64,000 bases of DNA from an uncultured Kiloniellaceae bacterium (GTDB lineage Bacteria > Pseudomonadota > Alphaproteobacteria > Kiloniellales > Kiloniellaceae). Shown here in pieces: positions 16,817-27,063 of the stretch. Within the stretch, counting starts at the first letter, position 1; every line of letters begins with the position of its first letter. A program made the position numbers and the translations under genes. Under the pieces are notes generated by a model, which saw only the letters and a list, made by a program, of their open reading frames with translations, was not told the DNA's origin and did no database searches. The stretch is from NCBI GenBank assembly GCA_947500035.1, contig CANMQP010000011.1:1-64000 (forward strand), given 5' to 3'.

Positions 16817-18343
16817 TCAAAGTTCTCTGCCCGGCGGGAGCCGCCGGTAGGAGAGAGCTTCTGCAATATGCGGTCGGCGCAGCTCCGCGCTGCCATCCAG
16901 GTCCGCAAGCGTTCGCGCGACACGTAATACACGATGATAACCCCGGCCTGTGAGCCTCAGGCGCTCAGCTGCCTGAAGCAAAAGCTGTTGTCCTTCTGAA
17001 TCTGGCGTGGCGATTTCTTCCAGGAGCTTGCCGTCAACCTCCGCATTGCTTCGGGGCCTCTTTTCCTCGGGTTGGCAGGCATAACGCTCCCGTTGAACAC
17101 GGCGCGCTCCGGCAACACGCTGAGCCACTGCCTCTGATCCTTCGCTGGGCGGTGGCAGGCTCAGGTCCTGCATCTTCACAGCCGGCACATCCATATAGAT
17201 GTCCATTCGGTCGTAGAGAGGTCCTGAGATTTTCGCCTGATAGTCGGCCGCGCAGCGCGGTGCGCGGCCGCAGGCCGCTGACGGATCGCCGAAATACCCG
17301 CAGCGGCAGGGATTCATCGCCGCGACCAATTGCACGCGTGCGGGATAGGTGACGTGGGCATTTGCACGCGCAATGGCGACGCGACCGGTTTCGAGAGGTT
17401 GACGCAGAGCCTCGAGCGTTGCCCGACTGAATTCCGGGAGTTCGTCGAGGAACAGAATGCCCAAATGAGCCAGAGAGATTTCACCTGGTTTGGCCTTCAA
17501 CCCGCCCCCGGCCAGCGCAGGTAGAGACGCAGAGTGGTGCGGATCCCGAAAGGGCCGTCTGCGCAAAAGTTCTCCGCCTTCCAATGTCCCGGCGACCGAG
17601 TGAATAAGGCTTATCTCCAGCGCTTCTGCCGGTTCCAACGGCGGCAGGATACCTGGCAGCCGCTGTGCCAGCATCGATTTCCCGGCGCCTGGCGGCCCCA
17701 CCATCAAAAGGTTATGGCCGCCCGCCGCGGCGACTTCCAATGCACGTTTCGCGGCGTTCTGGCCCTTGATGTCCCGCAGATCCAAGTCCTGGTTATCTGA
17801 GCTGTTGATGGCAGGGTCAGGGGCGCTCAGCACCTGGGCACCTTTGACGTGGTTGATCAGACTCAAAAGGCTTGGCGGCGCCAGAACTTCAATAGCTTCC
17901 GCCCAGGCCGCCTCGCCCCCCTGTTCTTGCGGACAAATCAAGCCCAATGAGCGCGCCGATGCGTCCAGCGCGGCTGCCAGAACACCGCTTACGGGCATAA
18001 TGCGTCCGTCGAGCGCCAGCTCGCCCAGGACGGAGTACTCCAGCATCTCGTCGCCCGGCAACACGTTCATGGCAACCAGGAGGCCCAGTGCGATCGGCAG
18101 ATCGAAATGGCTGCCCTCTTTTGAGAGGTCTGCGGGGGCCAGATTGACCACAATGCGTTTAGGCGGCAAGGACAGTCCCATGGCTGTCAAGGCGGCACGC
18201 ACGCGATCGCGGCTCTCGGCAACGGCTTTATCAGGAAGTCCGACAATTGAGAAAGCCGGTAAGCCCGAAGCCATCTGGACCTGCACGTCGACCTTCACCA
18301 CCTCGACGCCCGCAAAGGCGACGGTATTTATTCTTGCGACCAT
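16817..18343 (-). CDS. comM: YifB/ComM-family Mg chelatase-like AAA ATPase
   Basis: ComM-family proteins are hexameric helicases that promote branch migration when foreign DNA is integrated during transformation. The 508-aa product has the N-terminal ChlI-like domain (FAGVEVVKVDVQVQMASGLPAFSIVGLPDKAVAESRDRVRAAL), Walker A GPPGAGKSML, Walker B ILFLDELPEF, a Cys-rich stretch NPCRCGYFGDPSAACGRAPRC, and the C-terminal domain ending ALSYRRL. The ATG at 18343 matches the conserved MVARINTVAF start; the longer open frame upstream is not conserved-looking. Divergent from tetR across 367 bp. Confidence 0.96.
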   Translation of the reverse strand: MVARINTVAFAGVEVVKVDVQVQMASGLPAFSIVGLPDKAVAESRDRVRAALTAMGLSLPPKRIVVNLAPADLSKEGSHFDLPIALGLLVAMNVLPGDEMLEYSVLGELALDGRIMPVSGVLAAALDASARSLGLICPQEQGGEAAWAEAIEVLAPPSLLSLINHVKGAQVLSAPDPAINSSDNQDLDLRDIKGQNAAKRALEVAAAGGHNLLMVGPPGAGKSMLAQRLPGILPPLEPAEALEISLIHSVAGTLEGGELLRRRPFRDPHHSASLPALAGGGLKAKPGEISLAHLGILFLDELPEFSRATLEALRQPLETGRVAIARANAHVTYPARVQLVAAMNPCRCGYFGDPSAACGRAPRCAADYQAKISGPLYDRMDIYMDVPAVKMQDLSLPPPSEGSEAVAQRVAGARRVQRERYACQPEEKRPRSNAEVDGKLLEEIATPDSEGQQLLLQAAERLRLTGRGYHRVLRVARTLADLDGSAELRRPHIAEALSYRRLPPGREL

Positions 18344-18689
18344 GGAACGCCGTTTCACACGTGAAAGTAGTCTCCCGGGTATCGCAGTCCAGTGGCTCAT
18401 TGTCAAACGTACGTGTGGAGTCAAAAGGCGTACAGAAGCGCAAACGGCTAGATTCACTTTGCGAGAGTTGTTTCGCCAAGTCCGGAATAGTTCACTGATT
18501 GGAGAGCACCGTTTCGTGCCAACCTGAAAAGCCAAGTCCGGATAACAAGCTCGCGCTGCAGAGTGCCGTGCACAAAAAAAGCCTGGATTCCTCCGGCAGG
18601 ATTGAGTCGAAAACACGTGCGTTGCCGCATCTGCAATTGTATTCGATAGGAACAGCGATTTTTACGGCACAGTAAAAGAACTGGTAAAA
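18344..18689. other. Divergent comM/tetR gap
   Basis: The gap contains a 12-bp direct repeat GCCAAGTCCGGA (18475-18486 and 18531-18542), the second copy followed by TAACAAG. Otherwise I see no RNA gene, promoter of good quality or coding frame. The tetR operator lies at its right edge. Confidence 0.4.
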
Positions 18690-18705
18690 AACCAACTAGT
18701 CGGTT
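18690..18705. promoter_or_regulatory. TetR-type operator at the tetR start (copy 1)
   Basis: AACCAACTAGTCGGTT is a 16-bp palindrome with one mismatch, 5 nt before the tetR ATG. Its half sites match the ACCGACnnGTCGGT style of operators bound by AcrR/TetR-family repressors. Location over the ribosome-binding/promoter region suggests autorepression. A perfect second copy is at 19374-19389. Confidence 0.75.
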
Positions 18706-18710
18706 ACTTA

Positions 18711-19316
18711 ATGGTTATGGAATCCCGAAAAGAACAAACGCATCGGCGCATCGTGGAAGCGGCTGCCGAACTCTTCGAATTGCAGAGCTATCAGGCTGTG
18801 AACGTCAATCAGATCTGTGAGCGGGCAAAGGTCAATAAAGCAACGCTTTACCAGCACTATGAGTCTAAAGAAGCCCTTGCGATCGCGACGATCGAACATC
18901 ACTTCGAGCGCCAGAAAAGCGATTTCTACGAGGCGGCGATGGCGGCCGCACCTAACCCGATCGATCGGCTGAGCGGTATTTACCAGCGGGTCTATCAACA
19001 GCACCTGGCCCGCAGCGATCGGGGGGAAAACTGCATTGGCTGCCCATTTGTCAATATTTTGAGTGAGATGGCGGTCGACTCCCCGGCCATCCGGGATGCG
19101 GTCAACTCAGTGTTCGAGCGCTTGAAGCCCTACTATCGCCTGATCGCCCGTGATGCAAAGGTCATCGGCTATGCGAACCGGGAACTTGATGGAGACTTAG
19201 TGTCTTCCGCTCTGATCGCGATCATGAACGGCGCGCTGGTTTCGGCCAAGTCCGAGAACCGGCCTGAGACGATTCTTGAGAGCCTCGAGACGGCCAAGCT
19301 CGTTCTGAGAGGATAA
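18711..19316 (+). CDS. TetR/AcrR-family transcriptional regulator
   Basis: The 201-aa protein has an N-terminal TetR DNA-binding domain (THRRIVEAAAELFELQSYQAVNVNQICERAKVNKATLYQHYESKEALAIATIE, about residues 9-60) with the usual KATLYQHYESKE recognition helix. The ligand domain contains GENCIGCPFVNILSEMAVD, like the GCxxxN segment of several AcrR-type repressors. The ligand is unknown. An alternative ATG lies two codons downstream. Operators flank the gene on both sides; no adjacent co-directional target gene remains, as the next gene downstream is convergent. Confidence 0.93.
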   Translation: MVMESRKEQTHRRIVEAAAELFELQSYQAVNVNQICERAKVNKATLYQHYESKEALAIATIEHHFERQKSDFYEAAMAAAPNPIDRLSGIYQRVYQQHLARSDRGENCIGCPFVNILSEMAVDSPAIRDAVNSVFERLKPYYRLIARDAKVIGYANRELDGDLVSSALIAIMNGALVSAKSENRPETILESLETAKLVLRG

Positions 19317-19373
19317 GGGCTCAGATCAAATTGCCGACGGAATACATTAATCAAAGTGTAGGAACAGGTTAAA

Positions 19374-19389
19374 AACCGACTAGTCGGTT
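19374..19389. promoter_or_regulatory. TetR-type operator downstream of tetR (copy 2, orphan)
   Basis: AACCGACTAGTCGGTT is a perfect 16-bp palindrome. The flanks also resemble copy 1: both are preceded by GGT(A/T)AAAAA and followed by AC and ATGG within a few bases. Here the ATG is followed at once by GCT TAA, so it starts nothing. It may be the relic of a target gene's promoter or a duplication of the tetR start region. Confidence 0.75.
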
Positions 19390-19547
19390 ACCATGGCTTA
19401 ATACAATTTTTGAGAGAAAATTATATCTATACAGCTAATTTTCGCTAAGCGAATTCGCGCTGAGTGGGATGCGGGTTTCGAGGGCGGCCACCCTATTGGA
19501 TACAACTTTTTGGCCGCACCTCGAGCGACCGCCATCGTTTTCGTTCT

Positions 19548-20432
19548 CTAGACGGTTTTCAGTGCACGCCTACGTGTAAGACCAAACGCGAGAAGGCCCA
19601 GCCCAAAGAGGCCTAGTGTTCCTGGTTCTGGAACGGCCGTACGTGCCGCTTCGAAATTGTAGGTCTTATCGAATTCACCCGCGCCTATTGTTTGGTATGC
19701 GAGGCTGACGTTATCGAAGTAGCCCTCCTGTCCCTGATTGAAGCTGCCGACGCCCACACTGAGTACAGTCATGTTGGCGGCCAGGAAGTCGGCGTCGAAT
19801 TCCGTGAGCCATTCGCCGAGAGTCAGAAGTTTGTTTTGGTCGAGTACCTGTCCAAAGCCTCCGGTCTGCCAAAACAGGCCATTGTCGAGATCAATTTGGA
19901 CATCGGTCCAGGTCTCGGTCGTGACGGGGGAATTGCCATTCAGATATGGCTCATAAACCATAGTGACAAACCCGTCGCCCATCGTGAGCGGATTAAGAAA
20001 GGCCAGTTTAATTGCTGGAGCAGCGAAAGTGTTCCCGCCGGGTACGTTCCTTTTATAAAAAGAATAACCAAGCTGGAAGCTGTCGTTCAGGATGTTTCCC
20101 GCCGTGCCGTAGTTGTCCGCGACTCCGATCTCGGCCTTGTGGTTATTATCGAAGCCGGTGGTCACGCGCGCGGCGCCTTGTGGCAGGGGGGCATTGTTTT
20201 CGAGATTGCCGCCAGCGCCTGCCAGGCTGACGATACTTGCATTTCCGCCCGCTGTGGTGCCGTTCTGAAACCATTGACCAAGTGCAACGGGCGTTGCGTC
20301 GATGGAATCTTCGATGATAACAGCCGCCGAAGACTCTGTTGCGATCATCAGCGAGGCCGCGAATGCGACAGCGCCGATAACAAGGCTTGATACACCCGAG
20401 CGGGAACCCGCTCCGAATCTGATAGCACTCAT
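19548..20432 (-). CDS. PEP-CTERM sorting-domain exported protein
   Basis: The 294-aa exported protein has a signal peptide (SSLVIGAVAFAASLMIATESSAA, cleavage near residue 37). At residues 267-294 a PEP-CTERM tail comprises VPEPG, a hydrophobic helix GTLGLFGLGLLAFGL and the basic end TRRRALKTV. PEP-CTERM proteins are recognised by exosortase (EpsH/XrtA) and exported in exopolysaccharide-producing bacteria; no exosortase gene is in this window. The body has no domain I can name; it is Gly/Asn-rich with Trp-containing strands, as in beta-sandwich surface proteins. A GGGGGA ribosome-binding site and a sigma-54-like promoter lie upstream. Confidence 0.9.
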   Translation of the reverse strand: MSAIRFGAGSRSGVSSLVIGAVAFAASLMIATESSAAVIIEDSIDATPVALGQWFQNGTTAGGNASIVSLAGAGGNLENNAPLPQGAARVTTGFDNNHKAEIGVADNYGTAGNILNDSFQLGYSFYKRNVPGGNTFAAPAIKLAFLNPLTMGDGFVTMVYEPYLNGNSPVTTETWTDVQIDLDNGLFWQTGGFGQVLDQNKLLTLGEWLTEFDADFLAANMTVLSVGVGSFNQGQEGYFDNVSLAYQTIGAGEFDKTYNFEAARTAVPEPGTLGLFGLGLLAFGLTRRRALKTV

Positions 20433-20548
20433 TCTGCCTATCCCCCAAATGTGAGGCTGGTTGATCCAGCTCCCAAAGACCCTGCGGGACGCTGTTGCAG
20501 ACCGCCGCTTCCGTGGTGCAATGCGCTTCCCCGCAATCCAGATTTGTT

Positions 20549-20565
20549 AAGCAAGAATTAAGCCA
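20549..20565 (-). promoter_or_regulatory. Sigma-54-type (-24/-12) promoter of the PEP-CTERM gene
   Basis: On the minus strand, TGGCTTAATTCTTGCTT has the invariant GG and GC separated by exactly 10 bases and the TTGC of the -12 box, a good RpoN match. It would start transcription about 107 nt before the ATG at 20432. In other bacteria PEP-CTERM genes are often controlled by the PrsK/PrsR two-component system through sigma-54, so the context supports it. Confidence 0.7.
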
Positions 20566-20863
20566 CAGATGCTGGCGCTTATTTTTCAATCACTTGCATT
20601 GCGGCCATTAAATATCCCCTAAAAATTGTAAAATCTACCGACGGTTTTAAGTAACGAAGTTGCGCGTAGAGGGATCTGGATTCGAAGCGCGGAGAAGAAA
20701 ACACATAAAATTCAACGAAATAGATTCCTGACGGCGCTCAGAACAGATGTAAGAATATCCGACGGATGAGTTCCGATAAATTGAAGAACCGCGCTTTTTC
20801 AACCTTTTAGGTCACGCGGCCTTTTAACTCGCGGTTCGCGTCAAGCCGTCGTAGCATCTTTGG
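20566..20863. other. Divergent gap between PEP-CTERM and beta-propeller genes
   Basis: AT-rich sequence around 20600-20660 may hold the upstream activator sites of the sigma-54 promoter and the promoter of the plus-strand gene. I see no clear palindrome, RNA gene or coding frame. Confidence 0.4.
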
Positions 20864-22045
20864 ATGTCCGTCCTTTCGCGTGTTTTCATCGTCTCCTGGT
20901 TTGTGGTCACCCTCGCGATATTTTTGGCAAGCGCGGTGATCGCGTCTTTGTGGGGGCGGGCGTTCGCGGAGGAAGCAAAGTGGGAAGCGGATATCCCGAC
21001 CGGGATCTGGACGCAACTGCATCGTGTAAGGACTGATGACGCTGTTACCTTCACTTTGCAAAAGCACAGCGGTAGCGCTTTTGACACGCGCCGCGGCCGG
21101 ATTTTTCTGTTCGGCAGCGATACGCACGGCGAGGACTGGAGCAATGCCCCGCTGATCTTCGATCTTGCCTCGCGTTCTTGGCAGCGCCTCTACAGCGACG
21201 ATCCTCCATCAAGTTACCGGGTCAATGAGGCCGGACTGCCGGTTGCCGGCCCAAATGGAGATCATCCCTGGGCCATGCACAGCTTTGGTGCGGTCGACTA
21301 CCATGCCGGCTGGGATGCCGTTCTGGTCAGCAGTCATCCTGCTCACATGGAGCCCGGGCGTTTCAGCACCGCTCTGGCGGAGCTCTGGCCTGCGGTTGAA
21401 CGCCATCCAACCTGGCTCTTCGACTTGAAAGAGGCGCGCTGGTCGCCCCTGCCGAAGGCGCAGACTTCCTTCTTCGCCTATGCAGCCACCTACGACAGTG
21501 ATCGCGGGATCATGATCGGCATGGGGTTTCACGGTGTTTTCGAGCTGAGCGAGCGCGACGCCACTTGGCGCAAACGGACGGATGGCAAGGCGATCGGATA
21601 TCACAACAACGGGGCCTACGACCCTGATCACAAGGCGCTCATCATGTTCGGGCGAAACGGACTTGGAAACGACATTCTGGTTTATCGCACCAACGACGCG
21701 CAGCTCGTTGCTATGCCGACCCCCGGTCTGCGGCCACCGAAAGATGAGCATGCGCCGATGGCGTTTCATCCGAAACTCAAGGAAACCGTGGTACTCGTTG
21801 ATCGTTTCGCAGCCGGAACATCACGGCAGAATCGTACGAAAGGCAAGGCTGAGACCTGGGCGTACGATCTGGCAGCGGATCGCTGGCGCAGGATTGCCAA
21901 CGCCGACCTGCCCTTCGCCCTGGGTATGAATTATCACCTGCACTACGACCCGCAGCGGAATCTGTTGTTGCTTGTCACTTCAACGCCGGCTCTGACACCG
22001 GACTTTGAGCCGGGCCTGGCAGAGGTCTGGGCGCTCAGGCTTTAA
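20864..22045 (+). CDS. Exported Kelch-like beta-propeller protein
   Basis: The 393-aa protein has a long hydrophobic signal (residues 5-35, likely cleavage after GRAFA). Repeated blade motifs follow: PLIFDLASRSWQRLY, TWLFDLKEARWSPLP, TWAYDLAADRWRRIA, that is an aromatic-Asp-Leu, a short turn, then a Trp. Between them are strands such as GRIFLFGSDTHGEDWSN, RGIMIGMGFHGVFELSE and HKALIMFGRNGLGNDILVY. This is the pattern of Kelch/galactose-oxidase-type propellers. No catalytic Cys-Tyr pair is evident, so I infer binding, not an enzyme. It is divergent from the PEP-CTERM gene. Confidence 0.75.
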   Translation: MSVLSRVFIVSWFVVTLAIFLASAVIASLWGRAFAEEAKWEADIPTGIWTQLHRVRTDDAVTFTLQKHSGSAFDTRRGRIFLFGSDTHGEDWSNAPLIFDLASRSWQRLYSDDPPSSYRVNEAGLPVAGPNGDHPWAMHSFGAVDYHAGWDAVLVSSHPAHMEPGRFSTALAELWPAVERHPTWLFDLKEARWSPLPKAQTSFFAYAATYDSDRGIMIGMGFHGVFELSERDATWRKRTDGKAIGYHNNGAYDPDHKALIMFGRNGLGNDILVYRTNDAQLVAMPTPGLRPPKDEHAPMAFHPKLKETVVLVDRFAAGTSRQNRTKGKAETWAYDLAADRWRRIANADLPFALGMNYHLHYDPQRNLLLLVTSTPALTPDFEPGLAEVWALRL

Positions 22046-22053
22046 AGTTGCGG

Positions 22054-23736
<1,683 letters not shown>

Positions 23737-23930
23737 TAGCAGGCTTCGGACGAGGGGGGAACCGTTTAATCAGTCCCCGAATTCATAAGCCCATGCAAAA
23801 TACGCAGATCTCTTTAAGAAAGATAAAAGACCTGCTAAAGTTTTGATCAATTGATGAGATGCTGCGCTGCAAAAATATGCAAAGGTTACTTGAGAGGATC
23901 TAAGAATCTCAGCCTTGGGGGCCTGAGCAA

Positions 23931-24887
23931 TTACTTGCCATGCACTTCGGCGTAACGCTGTTCGATAGCGTCCCAGATTTCCGCCTCCAGGCAGACGTCG
24001 TCGTAGCGGTCGATCTCCTGCAGTCCGGTTGGCGAGGTTACATTGATCTCGGTCATCACATCGCCAATCACGTCGATGCCCACGAAGATCATGCCTTTTT
24101 CCTTCAGGGTGGGACCGATCGCCTCGCAGATCTCGAGATCGCGCGCTGTGAGGCCCGATTTATCCGGCCGGCCGCCCACATGCATGTTGGAGCGCGCTTC
24201 GCCTTCCGCCGGAACCCTGTTGAGGGCGCCTGCGGGGCGGCCATCGATCAGAATGATCCGTTTGTCGCCCGCCCGCACGGCGGGCAGATATTGCTGGATG
24301 ATGATCGGTTCGCGGTAAAGTTCGGTGAAGATCTCCAGCAGGGAATTGAGGTTTTCATCGCCGGGCTTGATGTGGAACACCCCGACACCGCCGTTTCCGA
24401 ACAGGGGTTTGACGATGATGTCCTTGAATTCGTCGCGGAACGCCGTGATTTCTTCCCGGTCGCAGGTGATGAGGGTCGGCGGCATCAATTCCGGAAAATG
24501 CGTCACGAAAAGCTTTTCCGGGGCGTTACGAACCTCCATCGGATCATTCACCACGAGCGTCTTGGGGTGAATGTGCTCAAGCAAATGAGTCGCAGTGATG
24601 TAGGACATGTCGAACGGCGGATCCTGGCGCATCAGGATGACGTCCAGCCTCGAGAGATCGATCACCTCGCTTGCGCCGAGGTCCGCATGGGCCCCGTGCT
24701 GTCTGGCAAAGCGCAGGGGCCGGCAACGGGCCGAAACCTTACCGTCACGCAGCGAGAGATCCTGCGGTTGATAGTGATAGAGGCTATGGCCCCGCCGCTG
24801 CGCTTCGAGACCCAGCACAAAGCTGCTGTCACCGTTGATATCGATGGTTTCTACCGGATCCATCTGGATTGCGACCGCTAGGCTCAT
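23931..24887 (-). CDS. gshB: Glutathione synthetase
   Basis: GshB ligates glycine to gamma-glutamylcysteine with ATP. The 318-aa ATP-grasp enzyme has [31 protein letters not shown] at the N-terminus, [50 protein letters not shown], the ATP loop [16 protein letters not shown], and the metal-binding [17 protein letters not shown]. The ATG at 24887 (MSLAVAIQ) fits the family; an extension to 24932 is open but unneeded. It is divergent from nothing close: the SirB1-like gene upstream runs in the same direction, 180 nt away. Confidence 0.97.
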   Translation of the reverse strand: MSLAVAIQMDPVETIDINGDSSFVLGLEAQRRGHSLYHYQPQDLSLRDGKVSARCRPLRFARQHGAHADLGASEVIDLSRLDVILMRQDPPFDMSYITATHLLEHIHPKTLVVNDPMEVRNAPEKLFVTHFPELMPPTLITCDREEITAFRDEFKDIIVKPLFGNGGVGVFHIKPGDENLNSLLEIFTELYREPIIIQQYLPAVRAGDKRIILIDGRPAGALNRVPAEGEARSNMHVGGRPDKSGLTARDLEICEAIGPTLKEKGMIFVGIDVIGDVMTEINVTSPTGLQEIDRYDDVCLEAEIWDAIEQRYAEVHGK

Positions 24888-25067
24888 CTTTACACTCCTC
24901 CGCAAAAGTCTGTTCTTCCTGCCCGCTGGCAAGGCACGAACAAGCCTCTATCTCTCATCCGGATTACACATTCTTGGTCCAGACCCGATCGGTTTTCGGA
25001 TCCTGTCGGCTGTGGTGCGGAATAACCCGGCAGCAAAGCGAGCTCAAGCACCGAACCGCACCTCGCA

Positions 25068-25922
25068 CTAATTGAGGTTACTCTTAATCTGTTGCAATAG
25101 ACGGGATGCTTCATGACGCGCATCGGGCGAATCGCAAAGCAAGAGGTATTGTTCAAGCGACAGGATTGCAGCCCTGAGGTTGTCTTGACCCGCGTGCAGG
25201 ATACCGGCCTCTCGCCAGAGGTTGGCTTCCGCCGGCGCGAACATCAGCATGGTCTCCACGATTTCCAGTGCTTCGCTGGTCTGTTGCGCGCGCAGAAGCC
25301 GGGCCTTGATGTTGTCTTGCAGGCGTTTGAGGATCATCCGGTTTGGCACCGGACGATAGTGTTCCGCCCGCAATTCGGCTTCCGGTCCCCCGATCGCTTT
25401 TAGCATTGCCCGCAGGTCCGCTGTGCTCAGTTGATTTCCGCCGTGAAAGGGATCGATAATCCGCCGGTCGGTCTCTCTATCCATCCGCAGCAGAAAATGG
25501 CCGGGAAAGTTCAAACCCAGAATGTTCCAACCCTGGGCACGCGCGCAGTGTATGTAGAGGATTCCAAGCGCGACCGGCAGGCCCTTTTGACGATCGATGA
25601 CACGCATCAGATTGGCGTTTTGAAGGTCGTCGTAGTTCAGGCTGTCTCCCCGATAAGCGTGGCGATCGAAAAGGACGGCGTTTATCGCCTCAATCCGGGC
25701 TGAGAGATCATCCTCGTTACTGCAGGTCTTGAATTCCTTCGCGGTGTCACGGGCGAGAACCGTCAAATGATGCCGATAGCGGTCGAGCGACACCTGAGGC
25801 CGATTCAGAGCCGCGAGCCACAGCGCCGCCTCGGCGAGGTCGATCTCATCGTCGCCCTGCCCGCCGATCCGACGCAGGCTGGCCTCGAGATCCTTCCGAC
25901 CGCTTGCAGGGCTCCAGCTCAT
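25068..25922 (-). CDS. SirB1-family transglutaminase-like protein with TPR
   Basis: The 284-aa protein matches the SirB1/YchA family. A transglutaminase-like core (about residues 45-180) has YDDLQNANLMRVIDRQKGLPVALGILYIHCARAQGWNILGLNFPGHFLLR, and a C-terminal TPR region (about 200-280) has EALEIVETMLMFAPAEANLWREAGILHAGQDNLRAAILSLEQYLLL. The usual catalytic Cys of transglutaminases is not evident in this family, so enzymatic activity is doubtful. Function is unknown. It precedes gshB in the same direction. Confidence 0.88.
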   Translation of the reverse strand: MSWSPASGRKDLEASLRRIGGQGDDEIDLAEAALWLAALNRPQVSLDRYRHHLTVLARDTAKEFKTCSNEDDLSARIEAINAVLFDRHAYRGDSLNYDDLQNANLMRVIDRQKGLPVALGILYIHCARAQGWNILGLNFPGHFLLRMDRETDRRIIDPFHGGNQLSTADLRAMLKAIGGPEAELRAEHYRPVPNRMILKRLQDNIKARLLRAQQTSEALEIVETMLMFAPAEANLWREAGILHAGQDNLRAAILSLEQYLLLCDSPDARHEASRLLQQIKSNLN

Positions 25923-25962
25923 GACCTCACCGACCTCTCTTCATTCAGGATCTGCTCTTCAT

Positions 25963-26649
25963 TCAGGATTTGCGCGCGGGATCATCTTTGAGACGGACGT
26001 AGCTGACGACATTGCGAACATAGGAGATGTCCTTGGCATGTCCGATCACCCGGGTCAGTTCGGCCTGATCCTGTGCAACGCCCATGAGGTAGAGCGTTTT
26101 GTTCACCGCTTCGATGGAGTAGTTGATCGAGGTGACGCCGCTATCGATCAGCAGTTTGCCTTTCAATTGGGTCTCGATCCAGACATCCCGGGCGACATCG
26201 CCGAGGGAGGATTGATCCGTGACCTCGATTTCGTTGATTACCTCGCGAACCCCGGCAGCCTGCCAAGCGAGCCGTACGGCCTCCAGTTCGGTTTCCGGTT
26301 TTTCGACCGCACCGGTCAGCAGGACCCGGCCTTCCTGGACCTGAAGATTGATGTCGGTGAAGAGCGTCTCGCTCTCCTGAAGATAGAGGTGATTGATGTT
26401 CAGCCGGATTTCGGTGTCCTGCAGTGCGCCCTGGAAACCGCGCTCCTGGGATGCGGCTGTCGCCGCGGTCGCGCCGACCCCAATTGCAACGCCAGCAGGT
26501 GTGCAGCCGGCGAGACCAAGGATTCCAAGGCTTGCGGCGCCAAACATCAGCGCGCGGTTCCCTAGGGATTTGTGTTTGTGATTTCTTTTTGTGTTTTGGC
26601 TGCGGTTGCTGTGAGCTTTGCCTTCAATCTTCAGAATCATCTTTTTCAT
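25963..26649 (-). CDS. BON-domain lipoprotein
   Basis: The 228-aa protein has a long basic N-terminus, a lipobox LGILGLAGC, and two BON domains: the first around DTEIRLNINHLYLQESETLFTDINLQVQEGRVLLTGAVEKPETELEAVRLAWQAAGVREVINEI, the second around WIETQLKGKLLIDSGVTSINYSIEAVNKTLYLMGVAQDQAELTRVIGHAKDI. This is the layout of OsmY/DolP-type envelope proteins that bind anionic phospholipids. The ATG at 26649 gives an n-region longer than usual, so the true start may be nearer to the lipobox. It lies directly downstream of yraN and rsmI, all on the minus strand. Confidence 0.88.
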   Translation of the reverse strand: MKKMILKIEGKAHSNRSQNTKRNHKHKSLGNRALMFGAASLGILGLAGCTPAGVAIGVGATAATAASQERGFQGALQDTEIRLNINHLYLQESETLFTDINLQVQEGRVLLTGAVEKPETELEAVRLAWQAAGVREVINEIEVTDQSSLGDVARDVWIETQLKGKLLIDSGVTSINYSIEAVNKTLYLMGVAQDQAELTRVIGHAKDISYVRNVVSYVRLKDDPARKS

Positions 26650-26691
26650 CGCCGAGGTTGGTCTCCCACCAATCAAATATGTCGCATTAAC

Positions 26692-27063
26692 TTAGTTACT
26701 CGATTCCCGCCATGCATCACGAATGTGCCTGGGCCAGCGTTTTGGCGCGATCAGGATCGCGTCGAAACGGCAGTCGCATGCGGATAAGCGGCCATGACGC
26801 TGAAGGAAAATCGCCGCTGCGTGCTCAATTCGATGCTTTTGGCGATCCGCGATGGCAGCCTGCGCGAGATCCAGGCTTGGCCGTGCCTTTACCTCAACAA
26901 AGACAAGCAATTTGCCCCTGCGGGCGATCACATCGATCTCTCCTGCGGCTGTCCGGTACCCTCTCTCAAGGATTTTGAATCCCTGCAGTAAAAGCCAGAC
27001 GCAAGCGGTTTCCTCAGCCCATCTGCCCCTTTGATAAGCTCTCAGGCGGCTTTTACCGGTCAC
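26692..27063 (-). CDS. yraN: YraN/UPF0102-family nuclease-like protein
   Basis: This 123-aa protein of the Holliday-junction-resolvase-like UPF0102 family shows GRWAEETACVWLLLQGFKILERGYRTAAGEIDVIARRGKLLVFVEVKAR. The GEIDVIA and VEVKAR residues correspond to the Asp and Glu-x-Lys of a nuclease active site. Biochemical function is not established. Its start overlaps the rsmI stop by 4 nt, the common rsmI-yraN arrangement. Confidence 0.93.
   Translation of the reverse strand: MTGKSRLRAYQRGRWAEETACVWLLLQGFKILERGYRTAAGEIDVIARRGKLLVFVEVKARPSLDLAQAAIADRQKHRIEHAAAIFLQRHGRLSACDCRFDAILIAPKRWPRHIRDAWRESSN

Noticed and set aside
18475-18542. 12-bp direct repeat GCCAAGTCCGGA, 56 bp apart, in the comM/tetR gap
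   Set aside because: Only two copies, no dyad symmetry, far from both start codons; listed only as part of the gap description.
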